43,137 bases of DNA, taken from assembly GCF_900103975.1 (NCBI RefSeq), contig NZ_FNIR01000020.1, positions 22,597 to 65,733 of the forward strand, read 5' to 3'. This DNA is from Klenkia soli. Its GTDB lineage: Bacteria; Actinomycetota; Actinomycetes; Mycobacteriales; Geodermatophilaceae. Position numbers and translations under genes: made by a program. Position 1 is the stretch's first letter, and every line of letters begins with the position of its first letter. The notes beneath the pieces were generated by a model, which ran no database searches, was not told the DNA's origin, and saw nothing but the letters and a program-made list of their open reading frames with translations. Shown here piece by piece: positions 10,228-18,624 of the stretch.

Positions 10228-11219
10228 CCCTGGATCAACCCGATCTCCGTGAGGACCTGGCGCACGCGGGTCTCCTCCTCGGCGAGGAACTCGCCGTACT
10301 CGTCGCCGGTCTGGAAGGTGTCCAGCCAGCCGTTGGCGTCCAGCGCCTCCGCCCACTCGTCGGTGTCGTGCGCGTCTGTGACCAGCGCGATCAGGTCGTC
10401 GCGGGCGCCGTCGGACATGCCCGGCCGGGCCATCAGCCCGCGCCAGTTGGTCACCTCGACGTCGAAGCCGCTCTCGATGATCGTGGGGACGTCGGGCACC
10501 TGGTTCGACCGCTCGGCGGTCGAGACCGCGATGCCCTTGAGGTCACCGCTCTGCACCTGCGGGCCGTAGTCGGCGGTGCCGGAGATGCCGGCGGCCACCT
10601 GGCTGCCCAGCAGCGCGGCCAGCGACTCGCCGCCACCGGAGTAGGCGATGTAGTTGACCTCGATCGGGTCGATGCCGGCGGCCTGGGCCAGCAGCCCGGC
10701 CAGGATCTGGTCCGTGCCGCCGGCCGAACCGCCCGCGATCGGGGTGCCCCGCGGGTCGGCGGCCCAGCCGGCCACGAAGTCCTCGAGGGTGTCGTAGGGC
10801 GAGTCCGCCGGGACCACGATCAGCTCGGTCTCGGCGATCAGCTGGGCGATCGGGGTGACGTCGTCCAGCCGGGTGGTCGAGTCGTTGGTGTCGATGGCGC
10901 CCACCATGACCAGGCCCATCATCATCAGCAGGGCGTCGTCGTCCTCGCGGGCGAGCTGGCCGATGCCGATCGTGCCGCCGGCGCCCTCGACGTTGAACAC
11001 CTGCACGTTGCGGGCGATGCCGGTCTGCTGGATGACCCGCTGCAGCGTGCGGGCGGTGGTGTCCCACCCGCCGCCCGGGCTGGCCGGGACCATCATGCGC
11101 AGCCGGGAGAGGTCACCGGGCTGGACGACGGTGCCCGCGCAGGCGGCCACGGTGGACAGGGCCGGGAGGGCGAGCGCACCCGCCAGGAACCCCCGGCGGG
11201 TCAGCGGCACGAGGGCCAC
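10224..11219 (-). CDS. tctC: Tripartite tricarboxylate transporter, substrate-binding lipoprotein TctC
   Basis: A 331-residue binding protein of the Bug/TctC family. The N-terminus has both a twin-arginine motif ([14 protein letters not shown]) and a lipobox-like STVAAC, so the product is probably exported folded and lipid-anchored at Cys27. Family features include [16 protein letters not shown] near residue 42 and [17 protein letters not shown] near 163. The start is GTG 11219 (GTG at codon 4 is an alternative; neither has a strong ribosome-binding site). It is the first gene of tctC-tctB-tctA-usp. A possible -10 TACGGT lies about 30 bases upstream without a good -35. No tctDE-type two-component system is adjacent. 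Confidence 0.93.
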   Translation of the reverse strand: MALVPLTRRGFLAGALALPALSTVAACAGTVVQPGDLSRLRMMVPASPGGGWDTTARTLQRVIQQTGIARNVQVFNVEGAGGTIGIGQLAREDDDALLMMMGLVMVGAIDTNDSTTRLDDVTPIAQLIAETELIVVPADSPYDTLEDFVAGWAADPRGTPIAGGSAGGTDQILAGLLAQAAGIDPIEVNYIAYSGGGESLAALLGSQVAAGISGTADYGPQVQSGDLKGIAVSTAERSNQVPDVPTIIESGFDVEVTNWRGLMARPGMSDGARDDLIALVTDAHDTDEWAEALDANGWLDTFQTGDEYGEFLAEEETRVRQVLTEIGLIQG

Positions 11220-11301
11220 CCGGGATGGTTGCCGTTCACACCCTGGACCGTAGGTGAGCGCGGGCTGTGCGTCACATGTTCGTCGTGCACCAGATGGTCG
11301 A

Positions 11302-12029
11302 TCAGCCGCCGAGCGCGGCCGCCAGCTCCTCGAGCAGGTCGCGGACGCCGTCGAGGTCGGCCACCCGCACGCGGGCAGCGGTGTCGCCGTCGCCCACCTT
11401 GACGGTCAGGGCGCCCGGTCGGTCGGCCAGCGCGGTGAAGGCGTCCTCGTCGGTGACGTCGTCGCCCAGGTAGACCACGCCGTCGGCGCCCAGCTGCTCG
11501 GCCAGCCGGAGCACCGCCGTCCCCTTGTCGGCGTCGGTGACCGCGATCTCCAGGACGTCCTTGCCGGGCTTGGCCGTGTGGTGCGGGCCGGCGGCCGCCG
11601 CGGCGCGCTCCAGCAGCGCGGCCGCCGCGGGCCGGTCGGCGACGGTGCGCACGTGCACGGCGACCGCGGCCGGCTTGACCTCCAGCCGGGCGCCGGGGAC
11701 GGCGTCGACCAGCGGCTGCACGGCGTCCACGAGCAGGTCGCGCTCGGCGGCCACCGCGGGGTCCAGCCCGTCGTCGTACTCGGCGCCGTGGCTGCCGACG
11801 AACCGGAACGGCTCGCCCAGCCCGGACGTCGTCCGCAGGTCGTCGACCCCCCGGCCGCTGACCAGGGCGACCGTGACGCCCTCGGCACCGGCCAGCCGCC
11901 GCAGCAGGTCCGGGGCCCAGTCCTCCAGGACCGCCTCACCGGGGACGTCGCGCAGCCGGGCGAGGACGCCGTCGTAGTCGCTGGCCACCAGCACCGGCCG
12001 ACGGTTCGCGAGGTCGGTCAGGTCGGCGC

Positions 12030-12033
<4 letters not shown>
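11302..12033 (-). CDS. otsB: Trehalose-6-phosphate phosphatase OtsB
   Basis: A 243-residue HAD-superfamily phosphatase that converts trehalose 6-phosphate to trehalose. HAD motif I is DYDGVLA (Asp19 nucleophile, Asp21 acid/base), with Val where Thr is usual. Motif II is VSGRGVDDL (Ser59), the lysine is Lys170 in DADKGTAV, and motif IV is [10 protein letters not shown] (Asp191, Asp192). [10 protein letters not shown] and GSHGAEY are typical of OtsB cap and core loops. The GTG start overlaps the otsA stop by 4 bases (GTGA), so OtsA and OtsB are translationally coupled, which fits two consecutive steps. The product protects against osmotic and desiccation stress. Confidence 0.93.
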
Positions 12034-13436
<1,403 letters not shown>

Positions 13437-13476
13437 ACCGACCTCGAACCTACTGGGCACCGGTGCCGGGCGCAGA

Positions 13477-13830
13477 TCAGCGGACGATCGAGTACCCGAT
13501 CGTCGCCGCGGCGACACCGAGCAGCAACGACCCGGCCAGGTACGCCAGTGCCCGGCCCACCCGTCGTTCCTCCACCAGCCGGACGACGTCGTACCCGAAG
13601 GTGGAGAAGGTGGTCAGCGTGCCGCAGAACCCGGTGCCCACCAGCGCGACGACGGCCGGGGAGAGGCCACGGGACCCGAGGACGACGCCCAGCACCAGGC
13701 TGCCGACGACGTTCACCGCCAGGATCCCCACCACGCTGCCCGCCCCGCGCCACCGCACCGCCAGCCGGTCCGCGGCCAGCCGGGCCGGCGCCCCGACCAG
13801 CGCGCCCAGCACCACCCACAGCGCCGTCAC
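13477..13830 (-). CDS. crcB: Fluoride channel CrcB/Fluc, second of pair
   Basis: A 117-residue protein with four predicted membrane helices. It has the Fluc signature [17 protein letters not shown] near residue 65, with the TTFSTF segment that lines the pore. Fluc proteins export fluoride as dual-topology dimers. Actinobacteria often encode two co-operonic genes whose products form a heterodimer, as here. The GTG start overlaps the stop of the upstream crcB by 4 bases. A much longer open frame in the same phase (to 14265) is the shadow of that neighbour. Confidence 0.9.
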   Translation of the reverse strand: MTALWVVLGALVGAPARLAADRLAVRWRGAGSVVGILAVNVVGSLVLGVVLGSRGLSPAVVALVGTGFCGTLTTFSTFGYDVVRLVEERRVGRALAYLAGSLLLGVAAATIGYSIVR

Positions 13831-14252
13831 GACCGGTCCTCCCCGGCCTCGAGCGCGTCGGCCGCCGAGGCCCGGGAGCCGGCCAGCGCCCGCCCGGCCA
13901 CCAGACCGAGGACGACGGCGGCGAGCCCGCCCACGACGCTGACCAGCACGTACCCCACCGCGACCGGCCACCGCCCGGCGTCGGCGAGCTGCACGGCGTC
14001 GACCGCGAACGTCGAGAAGGTGGTGTACCCGCCCAGCACCCCGGTGGCCAGGAACGGCCGCAGCCACGGGTGGTCGGGGTACCGCGCCAGCAGGACGGCG
14101 AGCAGCACACCGATCACCAGGCAGCCGGTCACGTTGACGGTGACCGTGGCCCAGGGCCAGGCACCGGGGACGTGCGGCAGCCCTCGCGAGACCCCCCACC
14201 GGGCCAGCGCCCCGAGGGCCCCGCCGAGGGCCACGACGAGGTAGGTCCGCAC
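13827..14252 (-). CDS. crcB: Fluoride channel CrcB/Fluc, first of pair
   Basis: A protein of about 141 residues with four membrane helices and the Fluc motif ATGVLGGYTTFSTFAVD. A charged C-terminal tail ([20 protein letters not shown]) is longer than in the partner. The first helix begins RTYLVVALGGALGALARWG, so the start is taken as GTG 14252; a GTG six codons earlier is possible and no clear ribosome-binding site decides. The two paralogues are expected to face opposite directions in the membrane. I looked for a fluoride riboswitch upstream and saw none; a long inverted repeat is there instead. Confidence 0.88.
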   Translation of the reverse strand: MRTYLVVALGGALGALARWGVSRGLPHVPGAWPWATVTVNVTGCLVIGVLLAVLLARYPDHPWLRPFLATGVLGGYTTFSTFAVDAVQLADAGRWPVAVGYVLVSVVGGLAAVVLGLVAGRALAGSRASAADALEAGEDRS

Positions 14253-14296
14253 GGTGCGGCAGCATGCCACCGAGGGCCGCACCACCCGGACCGAAC

Positions 14297-14360
14297 GCGG
14301 CAAAGGAACCTCTGCACCCCCGTCTCAGCCAGGAAGGGGGTGCGAAGGATCCTTTGCCGC
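14297..14360. repeat. 64-bp interrupted palindrome between divergent crcB and racemase genes
   Basis: The outer arms GCGGCAAAGGA and TCCTTTGCCGC (11 bp) and the inner arms GCACCCCC and GGGGGTGC (8 bp) are perfectly complementary. They are separated by 6-base imperfect segments and a 14-base loop. The element sits between two gene starts, where an ordinary terminator is not expected. Its AAAGGA/TCCTTT arms look unlike the surrounding DNA. It may be a dispersed palindromic repeat or a regulatory element. Confidence 0.6.
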
Positions 14361-14415
14361 ACAGGGGCCGGCCCGGGTCGGGGGTGGCTCATCCGACGAG
14401 CGGGAGGACGGCGAC

Positions 14416-15516
14416 GTGGCCGGACCGTTGCAGGGCGTACGGGTCGTGGAGTTCGCCGGGCTGGGCCCCGGGCCGTTCTGCGGGATGCTGCTGGCCGACC
14501 TGGGCGCCGACGTCGTCCGGGTCGACCGGCGCTCCCGCGGCACCGGGCTGGTCGGTGCGCTGGGGGCCACCTCGCTGCTGGACCGCGGCAAGCGCTCGAT
14601 CGCCCTCGACCTCAAGGACGACGCCGACCTGGCCGTCGTCCGGGCGCTGGTGGCCCGGTCCGACGTGCTGCTCGAGGGCTTCCGGCCCGGGGTCATGGAG
14701 CGGCTGGGCCTGGGCCCCGAGCAGGCGCACGAGCTCAACCCGGCGCTGGTCTACGGCCGGATGACCGGGTGGGGGCAGACCGGTCCGCTGGCGCACAGCG
14801 CCGGCCACGACATCGGCTACATCGCGCTCACCGGCGCGCTCGGGGCGACCGGTCGGCCCGACGAGCGGCCGGCGCCGGCGCTCAACCTGCTCGGCGACTT
14901 CGGCGGCGGCGGGGTCTTCCTCGCCCTGGGCGCGGTCGCCGCGTTGCTGCACGCCCGGGCGACCGGCGAGGGCCAGGTCGTGGACGCCGCCATCGTCGAC
15001 GGGACGGCGGTGCTCACCACGATGATCCACGGGATGCTCGACACCGGAGCGTGGACCGACGCGCGCGGGGCGAACCTGCTGGACACCGGTGCGCCGTTCT
15101 ACGACGTGTACCGCTGCGCCGACGGCACCTTCCTGGCGGTGGGCGCGCTCGAGGAGCAGTTCTACGCCGCGCTGCTCACCGGCCTGGGCCTGGCCGGGGA
15201 CCCGACCGTGCCCGATCGCGCGGACGTGGCGGCCTGGCCCGCGCTGCGGGCGCGGTTCGCCGAGGTCATCGGGTCACGCACCCGGGCCGAGTGGTGGCAG
15301 GTCTTCGCCGGCACCGACGCCTGCGTCGCGCCGGCCTGGTCGCTGCTGGAGGCCACCACCGACGAGCACAACCGCGAGCGCGGGGTGTTCGTCGAGGTGG
15401 ACGGGGTGGTGCAGCCCGGTGTCGCACCGCGCTTCTCGGTCACCCCGGGCTCGGTGGGCGGGGTGCCGGCGGTCGGCCAGCACGACGCCCAGGTGCGGGC
15501 CGAGCTGGGCATGTAG
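14416..15516 (+). CDS. mcr: Alpha-methylacyl-CoA racemase (class III CoA transferase family)
   Basis: A 366-residue CaiB/BaiF-fold protein. The catalytic His, Asp and Glu of the M. tuberculosis racemase MCR (His126, Asp156, Glu241) appear here with the same spacing at His131 (GHDIGYIALTGAL), Asp161 (NLLGDFGGGG) and Glu246 (GALEEQFYA). This favours a racemase over a CoA transferase. The enzyme inverts the 2-methyl centre of branched acyl-CoAs so they can enter beta-oxidation. The start is GTG 14416, with GGGAGGA about 8 bases upstream; the frame is open further upstream but without family similarity. It stands alone, ending in a shared terminator with bcp. Confidence 0.9.
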   Translation: MAGPLQGVRVVEFAGLGPGPFCGMLLADLGADVVRVDRRSRGTGLVGALGATSLLDRGKRSIALDLKDDADLAVVRALVARSDVLLEGFRPGVMERLGLGPEQAHELNPALVYGRMTGWGQTGPLAHSAGHDIGYIALTGALGATGRPDERPAPALNLLGDFGGGGVFLALGAVAALLHARATGEGQVVDAAIVDGTAVLTTMIHGMLDTGAWTDARGANLLDTGAPFYDVYRCADGTFLAVGALEEQFYAALLTGLGLAGDPTVPDRADVAAWPALRARFAEVIGSRTRAEWWQVFAGTDACVAPAWSLLEATTDEHNRERGVFVEVDGVVQPGVAPRFSVTPGSVGGVPAVGQHDAQVRAELGM

Positions 15517-15522
15517 CAGAAC

Positions 15523-15557
15523 CCGGCCGGGCGGGGGAGTGGCCACCGCCCGGCCGG
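15523..15557. terminator. Bidirectional terminator between racemase and bcp
   Basis: A perfect 12-bp stem CCGGCCGGGCGG / CCGCCCGGCCGG with an 11-base loop lies between two converging stop codons (15516 and 15562). Confidence 0.75.
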
Positions 15558-15561
15558 AGCC

Positions 15562-16011
15562 TCAGGAAGGAGCGAGCGCCGAGAGCGCCTTGCCGGCGTG
15601 CTTGGCGAAGGAGAACTCGCTCTTGATGACGTCGCGCACGACGCCGTCGGTGCCGATCACGATCGTGTGGCGCTTGGTCGGCGCCGCCTTCCAGCCGCGG
15701 TTGGTGCCGTAGGCCGTGCACACCGAGCCGTCGGCGTCCGAGAGCAGCGGGTAGTCGAACCCGTTGCCGTCGGCGAAGGCCTTCTGCTTGGCCACGGAGT
15801 CCTGGCTGATGCCGACCCGCTGGGCCCCGACCGCGGCGAACTGCGCCGCCTCGTCGCGCACCGTGCACATCTCGGTCGTGCACCCGCCGGAGCTGGCCAG
15901 CGGGTAGAAGAAGAGCACCACCGGGCCGCTCTGCAGCATCGTGGACAGCTTGCGGGGCGTGCCGTCCTGGTCCGGCAGCTCGAAATCGGGGGCGACGTCA
16001 CCGGTCTTCAT
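15562..16011 (-). CDS. bcp: Peroxiredoxin, PrxQ/BCP type
   Basis: A 149-residue thiol peroxidase that reduces hydrogen peroxide and alkyl hydroperoxides in the cytosol. The peroxidatic Cys44 and resolving Cys49 form the C-x4-C pair of PrxQ (SSGGCTTEMCTV), with APDFELPDQDG at the N-terminus. The usual TPGCT or TKGCT reads SGGCT here, so the Thr of the classical TxxC active-site motif is replaced by Ser41. The start is ATG 16011, preceded by AGGAG at 4 bases. It lies downstream of the secreted peptidase, separated by a 40-bp palindrome, so it is probably a separate transcript. Confidence 0.92.
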   Translation of the reverse strand: MKTGDVAPDFELPDQDGTPRKLSTMLQSGPVVLFFYPLASSGGCTTEMCTVRDEAAQFAAVGAQRVGISQDSVAKQKAFADGNGFDYPLLSDADGSVCTAYGTNRGWKAAPTKRHTIVIGTDGVVRDVIKSEFSFAKHAGKALSALAPS

Positions 16012-16035
16012 GGCTCTCCTTCGTTCCGGGGGGCC

Positions 16036-16075
16036 CGGGCGGTTCACCGTTCCACGTGGAACGGTGAACCGCCCG
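16036..16075. promoter_or_regulatory. parS-like core in a perfect 40-bp palindrome
   Basis: The centre (16049-16062) is GTTCCACGTGGAAC. It matches the general parS consensus GTTTCACGTGAAAC except for one symmetric base pair. The symmetry continues outward for 13 more bases on each side (CGGGCGGTTCACC and its complement) without a mismatch or loop. It starts 6 bases after the stop of the subtilase gene, so the transcript would form a 20-bp hairpin in terminator position. Confidence 0.65.
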
Positions 16076-16081
16076 TCGGTG

Positions 16082-17563
16082 TCAGTCGGCGAGCAGGGCC
16101 TGCACCGCGGCGACGACGTCGACCAGGCCGGTGCCCTTGTCGAACGACGTCGTGCGGTCGCCGACCGTCTGGTAGGCCGCACCGTCGGTGTACCGGTACG
16201 CGGTGCCCACCAGGGCGGCCTCGACCTCGGCCGGGGTGGCGGTCGGGTCGGCCTGGAACAGCTGGGCCACGATGCCGGCGATGTGCGGTGCGGCCATCGA
16301 CGTCCCGCTGATCGTGTTGAACGTGCCGACGTCCAGCGGTCCGGGGCCGTTCTGCGGCTGCAGGCCGGTCGCGCAGATCGGCAGGTACAGCCGGCAGGAC
16401 GACGTGATGTCCTCACCGGGCGCGGACAGATCCGGCCAGGTCGAGGCATCGGTGGACAGGCCCCGCGAGGAGTACTCGCTGACCGCGCCGTCCCGCGTTC
16501 CGGTGGCCTCGTCGTAGTACGACGCCACCGAGATGATCCCGCCGGTCGGGTCCTGGCCGGGCGGGTTGGTCAGCGACGCCGAGCCGTCGCCGCCGTCGTT
16601 GCCCGCGGCCCAGACCGTGACGACGCCCTCGTCGGCCAGCGCGCGCTGCAGCTTGACCGTCGCCGAGTTCGGGTCGAACGCGCCGCCGCCGGTCGGGCCG
16701 TAGGAGTTGTTGGTGACCTTGATCGGCGGGCACACGTCGGCGCTCACGCCCTCGCCGCACGGGTGGTCGTGGTTCTCCAGCACCCAGTTCAGCGCGGAGT
16801 CCGCGCCGACGATGAGGAGGACGGCGCCGGTCGAGATCGAGACCAGCGAGGCGCCCGGGGCGGCGCCCTGCAGCTGGGTGCCGTCGGTCAGCGTGGTGGG
16901 CCGGCCGGCGACGATGCCGTTGACGTGCGTGCCGTGCCCGCCGCCCGAGAGGGTGTCGGTGTCGACGATGGTCGGCACCGGGACCACGCAGTCGGTGGTG
17001 GTGGTCGACTCGTCGAGGCAGACGCTCTTCAGGCTGGCCACGACGGCGTCGGTGCCGTCGGCGTCCTGCAGGTAGGGGTGGGTCGGGTCGACACCGGAGT
17101 CGATGACGGCGACCGAGACGCCGCTGCCGTCCAGCGCCGGGCCGTTCGCGCCGGTCAGCGTGTCGACCGCCTCGGCGCCCCGGGTGGCCAGGTTCGACGT
17201 GGAGTCGGCGAAGGAGATCGGGGCGTTGCCCTCGAGGTAGGTGACCCCGGGCTCGCCGCGGGCCGCGGTGACCTGGTCGGCCGTGCCGCGGGCGACCACC
17301 ACGCCGATCTGCTCGAACTCGGTGGTGGTGCTCATCCCGGTCGCCGCCACGGCGGAGCGGGCGGCGGCGATGTCGGTGCCGTGCACCAGCACCGTGGTCG
17401 GGACCGCGGCGGACAGGGTGCCGAGCTGGTCGGCCAGGAACGCCTGGACGGGGGCGAGCGCGCTGGGTGCGGGTGCTGCGGTGGCCGGGGTGCTGGTGGC
17501 GACGACGCCGGCCACGAGGGCGGCACCCCCGACCAGTCCGACGGCTCGGCGGAACCTGTTCAC
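16082..17563 (-). CDS. Secreted subtilisin-like serine protease (S8)
   Basis: A 493-residue precursor. A signal peptide (FRRAVGLVGGAALVAGVVA, likely cleavage near ATAA-PAPS at about residue 30) is followed by a propeptide-like region of about 100 residues. The S8 catalytic domain has Asp155 in AVIDSGVDPTH, His210 in GHGTHVNGIVAG and Ser422 in SGTSMAAPHIAG; NNSYGP and WAAGNDGG carry the oxyanion-region asparagines. Several cysteines (181, 192, 269, 278, 390, 397) could form disulfides outside the cell. The start is GTG 17563, preceded by GAGGAG at 6 bases. No cell-wall anchor is seen, so it is probably a free extracellular protease. Confidence 0.92.
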   Translation of the reverse strand: MNRFRRAVGLVGGAALVAGVVATSTPATAAPAPSALAPVQAFLADQLGTLSAAVPTTVLVHGTDIAAARSAVAATGMSTTTEFEQIGVVVARGTADQVTAARGEPGVTYLEGNAPISFADSTSNLATRGAEAVDTLTGANGPALDGSGVSVAVIDSGVDPTHPYLQDADGTDAVVASLKSVCLDESTTTTDCVVPVPTIVDTDTLSGGGHGTHVNGIVAGRPTTLTDGTQLQGAAPGASLVSISTGAVLLIVGADSALNWVLENHDHPCGEGVSADVCPPIKVTNNSYGPTGGGAFDPNSATVKLQRALADEGVVTVWAAGNDGGDGSASLTNPPGQDPTGGIISVASYYDEATGTRDGAVSEYSSRGLSTDASTWPDLSAPGEDITSSCRLYLPICATGLQPQNGPGPLDVGTFNTISGTSMAAPHIAGIVAQLFQADPTATPAEVEAALVGTAYRYTDGAAYQTVGDRTTSFDKGTGLVDVVAAVQALLAD

Positions 17564-17723
17564 GTGGGTCTCCTCGACGGCGGGGCGCGACGACGGTGTC
17601 GCGCCGGCTGTGGATGCGCTGTGCCGGGTTGAACGAGCCGGCCCCCGGTCGGTTACCCGTGGACACAGGTACCGGCGTGTCGCCCGCGACCGGCCAGCCC
17701 GGGCACGCTGGGAGGATGACCGC

Positions 17724-18089
17724 GTGAGCACCCCCCTCGTGGCCCTGGCCAGCGCCGTGGCGCTGGTGGTCGCGGTGCTGGGCGGGCTGTCCACCGCGCT
17801 GCGCCGGCGCACCGGGCTGGCCCACCTGGTCGCGGCCGGCGTCCTCGAGGCGGTGCTGCTGGTCCAGTTCGGCCTGGTCGTCGTCGCCCTGGTCGGCGGG
17901 GAGCGCCCGCCCGAGACCGCGACCTTCCTCGCCTACCTGGTCAGCGTCGTCCTCGTGCCGGTCGCCGGGGTGCTCTGGTCGCGCACCGAGCCCACCCGGT
18001 GGGCCGGCACCGTGCTGGCGGTGGCGGCCCTCGTGGTGGCGGTCATGGTCTGGCGCCTGCTGCAGCTGTGGGAGGCCACCGGTGGCTGA
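17724..18089 (+). CDS. Small four-helix membrane protein, function unknown
   Basis: A 121-residue protein made almost entirely of four hydrophobic segments (about 5-24, 34-58, 68-88 and 94-116) with short charged loops (RRR at about 27-29). The start is GTG 17724 with GGGAGG about 8 bases upstream. It overlaps the next gene by 8 bases, so the two are co-translated and may form one membrane complex. I do not recognise a family with known function. Confidence 0.75.
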   Translation: MSTPLVALASAVALVVAVLGGLSTALRRRTGLAHLVAAGVLEAVLLVQFGLVVVALVGGERPPETATFLAYLVSVVLVPVAGVLWSRTEPTRWAGTVLAVAALVVAVMVWRLLQLWEATGG

Positions 18090-18555
18090 CCGGCTGGGTG
18101 CCCCCGCGGCGGGCGGCGACGACGCCGGCAGCACCGCGCGCGGGCCCGGCCGGGTGCTGGTCGCCCTCTACGGCGTCTTCGCGCTGGCCGCCGGCGCCCG
18201 GGCCGCCGTCCAGATCGCCGTCCAGTTCGACGAGGCCCCGGTCGCCTACCTGCTGTCGGCGTTCTCCGCCGTCGTCTACCTGGTCGCGACCATCGGGCTG
18301 GCCCGCGGCGGCCGGTCGGGGCGCCGCACCGCGGTGGTCGCCTGCGCGGTCGAGCTGGTCGGCGTCCTCGTCGTCGGCACCCTGTCGCTGGCCGACCGCG
18401 CCGCGTTCCCCGACTCGACCGTCTGGTCGGTGTACGGGCAGGGCTACGGCTTCATCCCCCTCGCGCTGCCCGTGCTGGGTCTGCTCTGGCTGCGCCACCT
18501 GGGCGACCTCGAGCGGGAGGGCGACCCCGACACCGACGGGACGACGGGCGGCTGA
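18082..18555 (+). CDS. Four-helix integral membrane protein, function unknown
   Basis: A 157-residue protein. A disordered, glycine- and alanine-rich N-terminus of about 20 residues precedes four predicted membrane helices. The last is in a stretch YGQGYGFIPLALPVLGLLWL that resembles conserved actinobacterial hypothetical membrane proteins. The C-terminal tail is acidic (DLEREGDPDTDG). The start is GTG 18082, with GGGAGG seven bases upstream inside the preceding gene. No function is assigned. Confidence 0.78.
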   Translation: MADRLGAPAAGGDDAGSTARGPGRVLVALYGVFALAAGARAAVQIAVQFDEAPVAYLLSAFSAVVYLVATIGLARGGRSGRRTAVVACAVELVGVLVVGTLSLADRAAFPDSTVWSVYGQGYGFIPLALPVLGLLWLRHLGDLEREGDPDTDGTTGG

Positions 18556-18612
18556 CCACCCCGGACGGGTGGTCCACGGATCGGGCCACCCGGGTCCGTC
18601 GTGCCCCACCGG

Positions 18613-18618
18613 TAGGCT
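18613..18618 (+). promoter_or_regulatory. Candidate -10 box for the LOV phosphatase, leaderless
   Basis: TAGGCT lies 6 bases before the GTG at 18625, the spacing expected if transcription starts on the start codon. The only Shine-Dalgarno candidate (GAGG) is 2 bases from the GTG, which is too close. No convincing -35 box is seen. Confidence 0.35.
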
Positions 18619-18624
18619 GAGGAC

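Noticed and set aside
11220-11301. CRP-like site TGTGACGCACA upstream of tctC
   Set aside because: The symmetric part is only four bases on each side, which is too weak to call an operator.
14253-14415. Fluoride riboswitch upstream of crcB
   Set aside because: I could not find the conserved crcB-motif pseudoknot elements; the region is occupied by a 64-bp palindrome of different sequence.
17641-17670. CCGTGGACACAGG as a DnaA box or promoter in the divergent region before the small membrane proteins
   Set aside because: It matches at 7 of 9 positions, with no supporting partner site or -35/-10 pair.
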